Source: a virus. From it: a DNA stretch of 45,484 nt. Location of the stretch: positions 1 through 45,484 of IMG/VR virus record IMGVR_UViG_3300021181_000017; one strand, written 5' to 3'. Below are positions 6,846 to 14,378 of this stretch, piece after piece. The notes under the pieces were generated by a model, which had not been told where the DNA came from, made no database searches, and saw only the letters and a program-made list of their open reading frames with translations. The first letter of the stretch is position 1, and each line of letters starts with the position of its first letter. A program made the translations under genes and the position numbers.

Positions 6846-7320
6846 ATGATTTTCACCCGCAAAACCCATGACAAGTTTCACGACGAATGGTTTACCCCCC
6901 CCCCATTTGGTACAGGCGCTGGGAGAATTCGATTTGGATCCGTGCGCCTCGCATTTGTGCCCGAACAAATTGGCGACGAGAACTTTCGGCCCGCGGGAAA
7001 ACGGACTGAAGCAGGAATGGTCCGGAAGGGTTTGGTTGAATCCACCTTTCTCAAATATGCAGCCTTTCGTGCGGAAGATGATGGAGCATGGCCATGGAAC
7101 GCTCCTTTGTTTGATAGCCGGCCAAACCTTATGGCAGATGAAAATGATCGAGGCTTCGGGCTGGGTTTTTCTTATGCAGGGCAAACCGAAATTCGAGAGG
7201 CCGCAACGCGGATTGCCGCAGGGACAAAGAGCGCCGGTCTGGCTGGTGCCGTTTGGGGCGGAGGACGTGGACGCGCTGGCGAAAAGCGGGCTGCCGGGTG
7301 TTTTGCTTAAGATGGTATGA
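6846..7320 (+). pseudogene. dam: Phage DNA N-6-adenine methyltransferase, frameshifted at a C10 tract
   Basis: Reading starts at ATG 6846 (THDKFHDEWFTPP), then changes frame at ten consecutive C (6895-6904). With nine C the product would read straight on as DEWFTPPHLVQALGEFDLDP, the form typical of the phage Dam family (PF05869). The downstream frame carries DLDPC and the catalytic-type WLNPPF (NPPF) motif and ends at 7320; an intact protein would have about 157 residues. The enzyme would methylate adenine in phage DNA. One inserted C may be sequencing error, a true inactivation, or slipped-strand phase variation. The stop overlaps the portal start (ATGA). Confidence 0.75.
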
Positions 7321-9269
7321 ACTGGCGCGAATTAATTTTTGGGCGGGAGAAGCCGGAGCTGGCGGTGGTGGCGACGCGGCAGCGGGATGAACTTTTGACG
7401 GGGTGGGCCTCCGGGCGGGAGAACGGGATCCGGAGCTCGACGGTGGAACCGTGGCACGCGGGGGCGATCCGGGCGGACCGGGAGCATAACCAGAAGATGA
7501 CGCGCATGTACGAGGCGTCAATCACCTCGAACCTGAATCTGGATTTCGTGCCGACGGTGAACAGCGGGAACGCGGAGGTTTTGGTGAGCCTCTATATTGG
7601 CAGGGGCCGGGCCCGGACGCTGGAGAAGGATGATGCTTGTTACGCGGGGATTCTCAACGCGGACATGAATAATATTTGCGGGGATGATCCGTTCCGGCTG
7701 GAGATGCAAGTGAGGGTGAATGGGAAAGGGGGAAACATTCAACATTCAACATTGAACGCTCAACGTCCAAGCGGGGACCAGACGGGGAAGGTTTCCGGCG
7801 GGACGCCGGAAACGGCGGCCGGGACGGCCGCGCTCCCGGGGGATGATGATGAGATTGTGCTGGATACGGCGGTGAATAAGCGGATCGAGGGGGCTTGGCG
7901 GGATTATGGGCGGAAGGAGAATTGCACGGTCAAAAAGGACATGTCGCGGGCGGAGATGTGGTGGCTGGCGATTGCCTCGATGAAGCGGGACGGATCTATC
8001 CTTTTCCGGCATCACCGGGAGTTTCCGTTTAATAAATCGCGGTACGCGATTGAGCCGATTGAGAGCGACCGGTTGCAGGAGTCTTACACGGGAAAATCTG
8101 AGCAGGGGAATCCAATTAGATTCTCGATCGAGCGGCACCGGAAGTATGGGTTTGCGCTGAATTACTGGATTTTGACGCGGCACCCGGGCGAGGTGTTCGC
8201 TTACAACGGGCCGACGCCGAACACGTGGCGGGAACGGGTGCCGGCGGAGGACATCATTCATTTCAACAATATCCGGACGCGGGCGGACCAGGACATCGGT
8301 TTTCCGGCGTACGCGCCGATCATCCAGCATTTACATTTGTGCCGGCAATTCACGCGGGCGCATGTGACGGCGGCGATCTGGGCGCAGGCGAAGCCGTATT
8401 TCATCATCCAGGATTATCCGACGGGGAGTCCTTATATTGGCGATCCTTCGCCGTATGCGAATGCGGTGGAGGTGGGGAACGGGAATGCCGGGCCGGAGGG
8501 CGGCGCTCCGGGGCGGAGAGGCGATGGGCGCGGGGGCGGGCGGAATCCGATCACGGCGGTGGAACCGGCGACGGGGGAGGAGTTGCAGATGGGGAAGAAG
8601 CCGTTCCTGGTGGACCCGAAGTTTCCAAATGAAAACGCGCCGGGGTTCATGAAGAACCAATATGAGATGGTGGCGGCGGGGAGCGGGAAGGCTTACAGCA
8701 CGGTCTCGTGCGACGTGGAGAAGAATTCATTTTCGACAATGCGCAGCGCATTGGTGCCGGAGCGGGATGATTATCGGAAACACCAGCGGCACATGGAGGC
8801 GAGCCTGGTGCGGCCGCATTTCGAGGCGTGGCTGGAATGCGAGTTGTTGTACGGGACTTTGATGGACCTGCCGTTTTCGCGTTACGAGGAGTTTTGCAAG
8901 GCGGCGGTGTTTCACGCGAAGCGGTGGCCGTACATCCAGCCGGTGCAGGACGCGCAGGCGGACATCCTGTGGATGGAGGAAAATATTAAATCGCCGCAGC
9001 AGGTTTTGGCGGAGAGCGAGGACGGGGGCAACCTGGAGGACATTCACGCGCAGATTGCGGCGGCGGTGAAATCCGAGAAGGCGCATGATATTTGGGAAGA
9101 TCCGACGGTGGCGATGCCGAGCCTGAAGAAAGGACCGCCGGGACAGCCGCAGGCGGCGGCCAATCAACCGGCGGCGAAGCCGGGGACAGGGAAGGGGAAG
9201 CGGAATGGCGCGGATTGGAAGCGGGCGGCGAGGAATGGGATGCTGCGAGGGCAGGAGGACAGGGAATGA
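7317..9269 (+). CDS. Portal protein, lambda gpB type
   Basis: 650 residues. The dodecameric portal forms the DNA channel at one head vertex and docks terminase and neck. Recognised by the family-like EPIESDRLQ region and, later, VPAEDIIHFNNIRTRADQDIG followed by helices (HLCRQFTRAHVTAAIWAQAK), as in the lambda portal family (PF05136), plus a Gln/Ala/Pro-rich C-terminal tail. The ATG overlaps the methyltransferase stop. Oddities: residues ~139-176 are encoded by repeat families A and C, inserted in frame as a polar loop (GGNIQHSTLNAQR and a GGTPETAAGTAALPG segment), and ~391-400 by a family F copy (GPEGGAPGRR). These probably sit in surface loops. Confidence 0.85.
   Translation: MNWRELIFGREKPELAVVATRQRDELLTGWASGRENGIRSSTVEPWHAGAIRADREHNQKMTRMYEASITSNLNLDFVPTVNSGNAEVLVSLYIGRGRARTLEKDDACYAGILNADMNNICGDDPFRLEMQVRVNGKGGNIQHSTLNAQRPSGDQTGKVSGGTPETAAGTAALPGDDDEIVLDTAVNKRIEGAWRDYGRKENCTVKKDMSRAEMWWLAIASMKRDGSILFRHHREFPFNKSRYAIEPIESDRLQESYTGKSEQGNPIRFSIERHRKYGFALNYWILTRHPGEVFAYNGPTPNTWRERVPAEDIIHFNNIRTRADQDIGFPAYAPIIQHLHLCRQFTRAHVTAAIWAQAKPYFIIQDYPTGSPYIGDPSPYANAVEVGNGNAGPEGGAPGRRGDGRGGGRNPITAVEPATGEELQMGKKPFLVDPKFPNENAPGFMKNQYEMVAAGSGKAYSTVSCDVEKNSFSTMRSALVPERDDYRKHQRHMEASLVRPHFEAWLECELLYGTLMDLPFSRYEEFCKAAVFHAKRWPYIQPVQDAQADILWMEENIKSPQQVLAESEDGGNLEDIHAQIAAAVKSEKAHDIWEDPTVAMPSLKKGPPGQPQAAANQPAAKPGTGKGKRNGADWKRAARNGMLRGQEDRE
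7731..7842 (+). repeat. Repeats A and C in tandem inside the portal gene
   Basis: Family A (7731-7770) is followed by family C (7792-7840), a double palindrome: ccggcgggacgccgg and cggccgggacggccg. The total length keeps the portal frame open. Other C copies are at 15065, 17331 and 21606. Confidence 0.8.
8488..8516 (+). repeat. Repeat family F inside the portal gene
   Basis: gccgggccggagggcggcgc then tccgg, read in frame as a Gly/Ala/Arg-rich loop. Confidence 0.6.
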
Positions 9270-9290
9270 CCAATGACCAAACTCCCAAGG
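9266..9290 (+). repeat. Repeat family I (accaatgaccaatgacc)
   Basis: gaatgaccaatgaccaaactcccaagg at the 3' end of the portal gene, overlapping its stop codon. Near-identical copies are at 17236, 21564 and 44250. Confidence 0.75.
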
Positions 9291-9309
9291 CCCAAAGAAG
9301 CACCAAACT

Positions 9310-9492
9310 TCAATTTGAGGCGGCGATCTCTTTCATGATTTTCTGGTAGCAATCGTCGCAGAGGTTGCAGTCATCGCCCGGAGGATCGTTCGAGAAATTT
9401 AAAGCGCGTTCGGCCATGGCCTCCGCGTCGGTCCACCCGTCCAGAAAAGTCCTGCCGCACACTGCGCAAATCCATTCCGAGCCGTCATTCAT
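9310..9492 (-). CDS. Small zinc-finger-like protein
   Basis: 60 residues from ATG 9492. The first pair CAVC (about residues 8-11) and a second cluster CNLCDDC (about 43-49) should bind zinc. I recall the general form, an N-terminal WxCxxC and a C-terminal CDDCY, from many small phage proteins of unknown role. It lies on the opposite strand to the virion genes, downstream of the 9503 gene, and is probably co-transcribed with it. Function unknown. Confidence 0.6.
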   Translation of the reverse strand: MNDGSEWICAVCGRTFLDGWTDAEAMAERALNFSNDPPGDDCNLCDDCYQKIMKEIAASN

Positions 9493-9502
9493 CCGATGAA
9501 TA

Positions 9503-9724
9503 TTATTTGTCGGTGTAGTTCCAACCGTCGGGGCCGCGGTGAAGGACCAAGGTTCCGGATTCAATTTCGATTTCGAGGCCGTCCACATCGTACCCGAGTT
9601 TTTCAGCTTGCTCGGCCCAATGCAAAATCAAGTGGGATTGAAGCAGGGGAATCTGCTGGCCGGAAGCGTCAGAAGCGAAGACCTGGCCGTTGACGGCAAG
9701 CATGACGGAGGCGGGTCGTTCCAT
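9503..9724 (-). CDS. Hypothetical protein, first gene of a reverse-strand pair
   Basis: 73 residues, mixed alpha/beta, with no recognised domain. It has a beta hairpin (VMLAVNGQVFASDASG), a helix (LILHWAEQAEKLGYD) and an acidic beta segment (LEIEIESGTLVLHR). It has its own promoter (TATAAT at 9732-9737 on the reverse strand) placed so that transcription would start at or next to the ATG. Its isolated, inverted placement between portal and capsid genes marks it as a moron-type insertion. Confidence 0.6.
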   Translation of the reverse strand: MERPASVMLAVNGQVFASDASGQQIPLLQSHLILHWAEQAEKLGYDVDGLEIEIESGTLVLHRGPDGWNYTDK

Positions 9725-9731
9725 ATGCTGA

Positions 9732-9761
9732 ATTATAACACGAGGGATTTAATTCGGACAA
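9732..9761 (-). promoter_or_regulatory. Reverse-strand promoter for the 9724 gene
   Basis: Read on the reverse strand: TTGTCC (9761-9756), 18-bp spacer, perfect TATAAT (9737-9732). The predicted start of transcription is about 9725, next to the ATG at 9724, so the mRNA would be leaderless. Confidence 0.6.
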
Positions 9762-9796
9762 GGTTTTGGAAGGGTGTCCGCGTTTCAGTTTAACGC

Positions 9797-9838
9797 CCGC
9801 CCTCACCCCGGCCCTCTCCCCCAGGAGAGGGGGAAAGG
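9797..9838 (+). repeat. Repeat family G (ctcaccccggccctctccc)
   Basis: The block ends in a hairpin (ctctcccccaggagag) plus ggggaaag. Further copies at 12346 and 19771 are translated inside genes. Confidence 0.8.
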
Positions 9839-9883
9839 ACGGCAGCCGCGGTTGCAAGCGATGCGCATTTGACGGCGGCAGTT

Positions 9884-9908
9884 GCTGCGGGTCATAGACC
9901 CGCGCTCC
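9884..9908 (+). repeat. Repeat family E (gcgggtcatagacccgc)
   Basis: Palindrome gcgggtcatagacccgc followed by gctcc, directly abutting the TTGACT motif of the capsid gene. Copies at 19085, 19568, 27194, 31702, 41986 (reversed) and 42062. Confidence 0.8.
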
Positions 9909-9909
9909 G

Positions 9910-9915
9910 TTGACT
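9910..9915 (+). promoter_or_regulatory. TTGACT start-proximal motif (capsid fusion)
   Basis: TTGACT 22 bases before ATG 9932, immediately after repeat E and followed by caagggg. Confidence 0.45.
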
Positions 9916-9931
9916 CAAGGGGATTTTGCGC

Positions 9932-12265
9932 ATGGCGAAGAGTTATTTTCGAGCGGGAGTGTTGGAAGCGATCACCGGGAAGGGCGCGAAGCGCGGGTTC
10001 GCGCTGTCGTTCGCGAGCGAGTATCCGGTGCTGCGCAAGGACAAGCGCGGGGTTTATTGGGAGATTTTATCACACGGGCCGGGGGACGCGAAATTGGGTT
10101 TGCTGAATCGCGAAGGGGTGGTTTTCCAGGATCACGATGACACGCAGGAGATTGGCGTGGTGACGAAGAAATCGGCCCGAGTGGATACGGACCATAAGAC
10201 GCGGGCGGAAATTGAACTGGCGGAGGCGGGCTGGCGGACAAGGGCGAAAGCGGACCCGGAGGAAATACCGATCAGCGTTGGTTACAACCGGATGGCTTTG
10301 ATCCGCGTGGTGCCGGGGGCGGACGGGATCCCGGAGCGCTGGTATTCCTGGGAGCCGTATGAAGTGAGTTTGCTCACGGGAGCGCCGGCGGACCCGACGG
10401 TGGGGCTGAATCGCGCGGCGGCACAGGATGACGAGGCGTTTTGCCGGGAGACGCCGCCGACGGTGGAAGGGAAAGACGGGCCAGCGGCCCGTCTCTACAA
10501 ACGCGCGGTGACGCATCGGTGCGGGCGGTGCGAGGGGACGGGGCGATGCGCGTGCCGCGAGGACGATGACGCGCGGGCGGACAAGGATTGCGAATTGTGC
10601 GAGGGGGACGGGGATTGCCACGAGTGCGAAGGGGACGGGCAGTTCGTATCTGCACGGGCGAGCGAGAGACGCCCCAGCGGGGCGTCTCTACAAGACGGGG
10701 TTGACTCAATCACAGATTTAGATGCAGCGGGAATCAACAAACAACTGACGAAGAAACAGCGCGAAGCTATGAGAATTTTATTGAAGGGTGATGCGGATGA
10801 CGGCGGGGACAACAAAGCGGTGTTGGACGCCGCGGTGAGGACGACGACGGAAAAGGTTTCCAAAGAAACGCGGGAAGCGACCGCCACGTCGTACAAAGCG
10901 CGCGCCAAAGAGATTAACGCGGTGGTGAACAAGCACCTCGAAAAGCACGGCGAGCGCATGACGAAGGTGGGCGACAAGGAAGTGAAGTTGCGGGACCGTT
11001 TGGGCGTGATCGCCGCGGAAGCTTTGGAGAGTGACGAGGCGATTGCGGAATTCAAGACCCGTTGCCTCGAGGAAATTACCGCGAGCAAGGAGCCGGTGCC
11101 GGTGATGGCCAGTGATTTTGCCACCCGCGAAGAGATGAGCCAGTTTTCATTGATCCGCTCGATCCAGAGCGCGGCGAAGCAGCGGAGAGAGGGCAAGGAA
11201 GGTTTTCCCCAGGAACTCGAGGGCGATATTTCCAAGGAATACATGAAGCGCTGCCGGGAATCCGAGGGCGGTTACGGAGCGGAGCCGCAGGGTTTCATTG
11301 TGCCGCCGGATTGCCAGTTTGGCTGCGCAAGCATGACGCGGGCGGAGGCGAAGAGCCAGTTCCGCAAGCTGGTGAACCGTTACGGCCGGGACATGCAGGC
11401 GACGAATTTCGGGGCGGGCGGCGCGGTGGTGCCGACGTTCTGGCTATTGCCGGTGATTGAATTGCTGCGCAATAAAACGGTTTTGAACCGGGTGGGCATG
11501 CGGACTCTGGCGGGGCTGACGGGGAATGTGATTTTGCCGCGGTTGGAAGCGCCTTCAACGGCTTACAGCCTGGCGGAAATTGCCGCGGGGCAGGCGAGCC
11601 AGCAGACGCTGGGCCAACTGACGGCGATGCCGCACCGGGTGTTTAACGAGGTGGATTATTCCAAGCAATTGGTTTTCCAATCGAGCCCGGACATCGAGGC
11701 TTTGATCCGGGACGACATGTTCCAGGTGCTGGGTCTGAAGCGGGACATTTTGGGCCTGAACGGCCAGGGCGCGAACAGCGAGCCTTTGGGAATTTTGAAC
11801 ACGCCGGGAATCGGCACGACGACTTTTGGCGCGACGCCCACCTACAAGCAGATGGTTGGGTTCGAAACGACGATCCGCTCGCTGAACGTGACGGGCAAGC
11901 TGAGCTATGTGAGCACTTCGGCAACGAAGGGTTCGCTGAAGACGGTGGCGGAAGCGTTGACCGGGGCGACGACGATCGGCGGGGCGCAGAACGCGATCTG
12001 GAAGAGCATCGGCGGGGACGGCGAGGATGATGGCGTGGTGAACGGCTGCCAGGCGATTGATTCGCAACAGATCCCCAACAATCAAGTACTCGCGGGAGTG
12101 TTCAACCATTTTGTCGAGTGCATGTGGTCGGGCCTGGATATTGTCGTGGATTATTTCACGAAGGCGAGCAACGCGGAGGTGCGGGTGATCATGAATCTGT
12201 GGTTGGACTTCCTGTGCCGGCATCCGCAGGCGTTTGAGGCCTCGACGGACGCGGGCAACCAATAA
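9932..12265 (+). CDS. Prohead protease-major capsid protein fusion with DnaJ-like zinc-knuckle insert
   Basis: 777 residues from ATG 9932. Residues ~1-165 match the HK97-type prohead protease plan (family U35): a D-H-D at 67-69 (catalytic His68 candidate), a SVGY at 115-118 (Ser115 candidate) and EVSLL..APADP near 144-155. Residues ~197-236 hold four Cys knuckles (CGRCEGTG, CAC, CELCEGDG, CHECEGDG), as in the DnaJ cysteine-rich domain. Residues ~257-395 are charged and coiled-coil-like, consistent with the scaffolding/delta region. From ~395 an HK97-fold capsid follows (GGAVVPTFWLLPVIELLRN, EAPSTAYSLAE, LGLKRDILGLNGQG). The zinc insert is bracketed by two repeat D copies. Protease-capsid fusions are known; this insert is new to me. 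Confidence 0.82.
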   Translation: MAKSYFRAGVLEAITGKGAKRGFALSFASEYPVLRKDKRGVYWEILSHGPGDAKLGLLNREGVVFQDHDDTQEIGVVTKKSARVDTDHKTRAEIELAEAGWRTRAKADPEEIPISVGYNRMALIRVVPGADGIPERWYSWEPYEVSLLTGAPADPTVGLNRAAAQDDEAFCRETPPTVEGKDGPAARLYKRAVTHRCGRCEGTGRCACREDDDARADKDCELCEGDGDCHECEGDGQFVSARASERRPSGASLQDGVDSITDLDAAGINKQLTKKQREAMRILLKGDADDGGDNKAVLDAAVRTTTEKVSKETREATATSYKARAKEINAVVNKHLEKHGERMTKVGDKEVKLRDRLGVIAAEALESDEAIAEFKTRCLEEITASKEPVPVMASDFATREEMSQFSLIRSIQSAAKQRREGKEGFPQELEGDISKEYMKRCRESEGGYGAEPQGFIVPPDCQFGCASMTRAEAKSQFRKLVNRYGRDMQATNFGAGGAVVPTFWLLPVIELLRNKTVLNRVGMRTLAGLTGNVILPRLEAPSTAYSLAEIAAGQASQQTLGQLTAMPHRVFNEVDYSKQLVFQSSPDIEALIRDDMFQVLGLKRDILGLNGQGANSEPLGILNTPGIGTTTFGATPTYKQMVGFETTIRSLNVTGKLSYVSTSATKGSLKTVAEALTGATTIGGAQNAIWKSIGGDGEDDGVVNGCQAIDSQQIPNNQVLAGVFNHFVECMWSGLDIVVDYFTKASNAEVRVIMNLWLDFLCRHPQAFEASTDAGNQ
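10471..10500 (+). repeat. Repeat family D (gagacg..ccagcgg..cgtctctac), left of the zinc knuckles
   Basis: aagacgggccagcggcccgt then ctctacaa, in frame in the capsid fusion gene (KDGPAARLYK). Confidence 0.8.
10664..10694 (+). repeat. Repeat family D, right of the zinc knuckles
   Basis: gagagacgccccagcggggc then gtctctacaag, in frame (RRPSGASLQDG). With 10471-10500 it brackets exactly the Cys-rich insert. Confidence 0.8.
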
Positions 12266-12267
12266 TT

Positions 12268-12300
12268 TCAACCACGAATAAACACGAATTGACACGAATC
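12268..12300 (+). repeat. Repeat family B, cacgaat variant
   Basis: Tandem cacgaat units between the capsid gene and the next start codon. It contains TTGAC 17 bases before ATG 12306. Confidence 0.65.
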
Positions 12301-12305
12301 TGATT

Positions 12306-12965
12306 ATGAAATTTTTGAAGAATATTTTCGGGCTGGAGAATGAGTCCGCCCTCACCCCGGCCCTCTCCCCCGGGAGAGGGGGAAAGTACGCCAGCGTTTT
12401 GATTTTGGCGTGCGCGGCGTTGATGCCGGCATTGCCGGCGCGGGCGCAGTTTAATTATTTCGCGGAGCCGCGAACGATCATCATCACGCAACCGCAGGTG
12501 ATCAGCGCGACGCGCTCGAATGACATCATCGACATTCACGGGTTCGAGGGCGTGGGGACGATTGATTTCCTCGAAAGCACGAACTCGCAATCCAAGCCGA
12601 ACACGAACGAGGTGTGGGTGAGCCCGGACCTGACGAACTGGTATGCGATGTCGAATTTCGCGATCTCAGTGCCGTACAATGAAATCGTTTCCAATTTTTA
12701 TTACGCGGGAAGCACGAACCTGGCGACGAACCTGATTTTGCTGCCGGGCACGCGGACGATTCCGAACGCCTCGAGCGCGGGTTTTGTGACGACCTGGCTG
12801 AACCCGGCGCCGTTCACGAACAGCGGGACGTTTGTGATGACAAATTACGAGGAGATCGGTTTCGTGATTCCGGACCAGATGCGTTATTTGCAGGTGGATT
12901 GGATCATTGGCGGGCAGACGAACAGCGTGAGCGCGGTGTTCAAGGGGCGGAAGCAGAACCAGTGA
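12306..12965 (+). CDS. Secreted-looking protein after the capsid gene (decoration or head-surface candidate)
   Basis: 219 residues. A Lys-bearing N-terminus and a hydrophobic run (ASVLILACAALMPALPA) end in ARA|QF, a good Sec signal-peptide cleavage site near residue 48. The N-terminal extension includes LTPALSPGRGGK, encoded by repeat G (12346-12387), so the signal peptide is longer than usual. The mature part is beta-rich and Asn/Thr-rich with a WVSPDLTNWYAM motif like repeats in secreted verrucomicrobial proteins. Position after the capsid fits a decoration protein, but a signal peptide on a virion protein is unexpected; a host-surface moron is the alternative. Confidence 0.55.
   Translation: MKFLKNIFGLENESALTPALSPGRGGKYASVLILACAALMPALPARAQFNYFAEPRTIIITQPQVISATRSNDIIDIHGFEGVGTIDFLESTNSQSKPNTNEVWVSPDLTNWYAMSNFAISVPYNEIVSNFYYAGSTNLATNLILLPGTRTIPNASSAGFVTTWLNPAPFTNSGTFVMTNYEEIGFVIPDQMRYLQVDWIIGGQTNSVSAVFKGRKQNQ
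12346..12387 (+). repeat. Repeat family G inside the 12306 gene
   Basis: Translated in frame as the N-terminal LTPALSPGRGGK stretch just before the hydrophobic core of the signal peptide. Confidence 0.8.
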
Positions 12966-12969
12966 CCGG

Positions 12970-13010
12970 GGAAACATCGAACATCCAACAGCGAACGCCG
13001 AACATCGAAG
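12970..13010 (+). repeat. Repeat family A
   Basis: gaaacatcgaacatccaac and further 9-mers fill the gap between the 12306 and 13024 genes. Confidence 0.75.
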
Positions 13011-13023
13011 GAAAAACAGAAAT

Positions 13024-13485
13024 ATGAAATTTATCGCAAGAAGGTGCTTTTTACGCACGCCGGAATTGGCGGAGGTTGAAATCATTGGCGGGTGCAAGGG
13101 GGCGACGCAGCCCGTGGCCGTGGACGAGAAGGACGCGAGCAAGGGGACTTACGTTCCGTTGCGGCACAAGAACCATATCCATATCGGCGCGATTTTCGAG
13201 CTGGGCACGAGCAAGACGGAGGCGGAGTTGCGCCAGGGGAAGGACCCGGCGCGGCAATTGATCGCGAAGCTGCGGGTGGCGCAGGCGATTTCCAATGCCG
13301 GCGACCCGGAGGAAGTGGCGCATATCGAGGAAGTGATTGCGACGGACAACAAGCGCGAGCAGGAAGCGGAGAAGCGCAACAGCCGGGTGGCGATCAATGA
13401 CGCGACGGACAAGCTGGTTTTGCTGGTGGAGAAACTGCTGGGCAAGCTGGCGGCACCGGAAGCGAGCGCCAAGGGCGCGAAATAA
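13024..13485 (+). CDS. Hypothetical virion-region protein
   Basis: 153 residues. The N-terminal half is beta-like (MKFIARRCFL, ATQPVAVDEK, HKNHIHIGAIFELG). The C-terminal half is a long charged helix (EEVIATDNKREQEAEKRNSR, then DKLVLLVEKLLGKL), likely a coiled coil. No family recognised. It lies between capsid and neck genes and is followed by a clear terminator. The position suggests a head accessory or neck protein. Confidence 0.6.
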   Translation: MKFIARRCFLRTPELAEVEIIGGCKGATQPVAVDEKDASKGTYVPLRHKNHIHIGAIFELGTSKTEAELRQGKDPARQLIAKLRVAQAISNAGDPEEVAHIEEVIATDNKREQEAEKRNSRVAINDATDKLVLLVEKLLGKLAAPEASAKGAK

Positions 13486-13534
13486 ATAATTTCGCCGGCG
13501 GAGTTTAGAGATTTTCGTCGCCGGTGGAGACCAG

Positions 13535-13572
13535 AAGGCGCGTTCCGAAAGGAATGCGCCTTTATGATTTTT
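13535..13572 (+). terminator. Rho-independent terminator after the 13024 gene
   Basis: A 12-bp stem (aaggcgcgttcc / ggaatgcgcctt, one G-T pair) with a GAAA loop, followed by a T-rich tail tatgattttt. Confidence 0.75.
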
Positions 13573-13602
13573 AACCACGGATGAGCACGGATGAACACGG
13601 AT
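13571..13602 (+). repeat. Repeat family B (cacggat type)
   Basis: Three units (cacggatgagcacggatgaa then cacggataag) directly after the terminator. Confidence 0.75.
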
Positions 13603-13652
13603 AAGACCAAAGAATTTTTGCAGGAGCTAACAGAGGCAACCGGGGAGGGAAC

Positions 13653-13757
13653 ATGTTAGCGGCGGCGATGTTGCAGGAGCATTTTTGGGCGTGCTGGTGG
13701 CTGATGGTTTTTATTGTCGCGGCAAGGGCGTGGACTTTCCGGAAAGGGAGGCGGTGA
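13653..13757 (+). CDS. Short membrane peptide, 34 residues
   Basis: ATG 13653 is preceded by a good Shine-Dalgarno (ggggaggga, 4 bases before the start). The product is 34 residues with an aromatic hydrophobic core (HFWACWWLMVFIVAARAW) and an Arg/Lys tail (RKGRR), giving one membrane span with a basic C-terminus. No family known. It may be a small inner-membrane moron or an exclusion peptide. The strong ribosome-binding site is unusual for this genome and is the main support. Confidence 0.45.
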   Translation: MLAAAMLQEHFWACWWLMVFIVAARAWTFRKGRR

Positions 13758-13761
13758 TCGG

Positions 13762-13792
13762 GAAAGACGGGCCAGCGGCCCGTCTCTACAAG
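13762..13792 (+). repeat. Repeat family D
   Basis: aagacgggccagcggcccgt then ctctacaag, ending 7 bases before ATG 13800. Confidence 0.8.
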
Positions 13793-13799
13793 ACAATTT

Positions 13800-14153
13800 A
13801 TGAATCCGTATGAAGTTATGGCGGGGGATTTGACGGCGCTGGCGGCGGAGAGCGGGGCGGCGCAGCCGGTGATTGTCTGGAACGGGAAGACGTTTTCCAT
13901 ATTTCCGAATCTGGCGGAGAACCAGCAGGTTTTGGGGAGCGGGGGTTTCAGCAACGCGTTTGTTTTTAATTTTACGGCGGTGGCGGTGCAGTTTTTCACG
14001 GCGGCATTCCCGGACGTGACGAGCCTGGCGGCGGCGATGGTGAACACGTATTTCGGATATTTGGGCGGACAGTACAAGGTGACGGAGGTGAAGATCCTCA
14101 GCGGGGGGACGGTGATTGGGGTGGTGGGAAATGCGGCGGCGCAGGGAGCGTGA
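13800..14153 (+). CDS. Neck/head-completion candidate
   Basis: 117 residues, hydrophobic and Gly/Ala-rich with a C-terminal beta segment (YKVTEVKILSGGTVIGVVG). Length and position after the capsid genes match lambda FII-type attachment proteins (also 117 residues), but I see no convincing sequence similarity. Repeat D sits directly upstream with little room for a ribosome-binding site. It ends opposite a convergent reverse-strand pair, with a palindromic hairpin between them. Confidence 0.5.
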   Translation: MNPYEVMAGDLTALAAESGAAQPVIVWNGKTFSIFPNLAENQQVLGSGGFSNAFVFNFTAVAVQFFTAAFPDVTSLAAAMVNTYFGYLGGQYKVTEVKILSGGTVIGVVGNAAAQGA

Positions 14154-14161
14154 TTATGCAT

Positions 14162-14182
14162 TATGCATTTTAAAAATGCATA
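14162..14182. terminator. Candidate bidirectional terminator between convergent genes
   Basis: Perfect inverted repeat tatgcattt-taa-aaatgcata, AT-rich with T and A runs on both sides, between the forward 13800 gene and the reverse 14214 gene. Confidence 0.45.
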
Positions 14183-14213
14183 TCTGCATCAAGCTCCGGA
14201 GAAGATCCAAGCT

Positions 14214-14378
14214 TCAAACAGCGCGCTGGCGCATGAGCAGTTTCATGTAATCGCGGCGTTTTTGGTTGCAGGTTGTGCAGCGAAAAGTTTTGGAGGGACG
14301 GCCGCAATCGAAGCATTGGCCGGCGCGGCGGCGGCGGGCGCGGATTCTCTTTATGGATTTAGCCTGGCGGGTGGTCAC
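14214..14378 (-). CDS. Small zinc-finger-like basic protein
   Basis: 54 residues, start GTG 14378 overlapping the ligase stop (GTGA), so it is translated with the ligase. The N-terminus is highly basic (RIRARRRRAG). Two Cys pairs, CFDC and CTTC (about residues 22-37), form a short zinc-ribbon of the CxxCGxP...CxxC type common in small phage proteins. The C-terminal helix reads YMKLLMRQR. Likely nucleic-acid binding; the partner gene suggests a link to DNA joining, which is inference. Confidence 0.55.
   Translation of the reverse strand: MTTRQAKSIKRIRARRRRAGQCFDCGRPSKTFRCTTCNQKRRDYMKLLMRQRAV

Noticed and set aside
9910-9915. TTGACT motifs as ordinary sigma-70 -35 boxes
   Set aside because: The start codon is only 19-22 bases away, so a -10 box would lie inside the gene; no TATAAT-like sequence stands at the right spacing.
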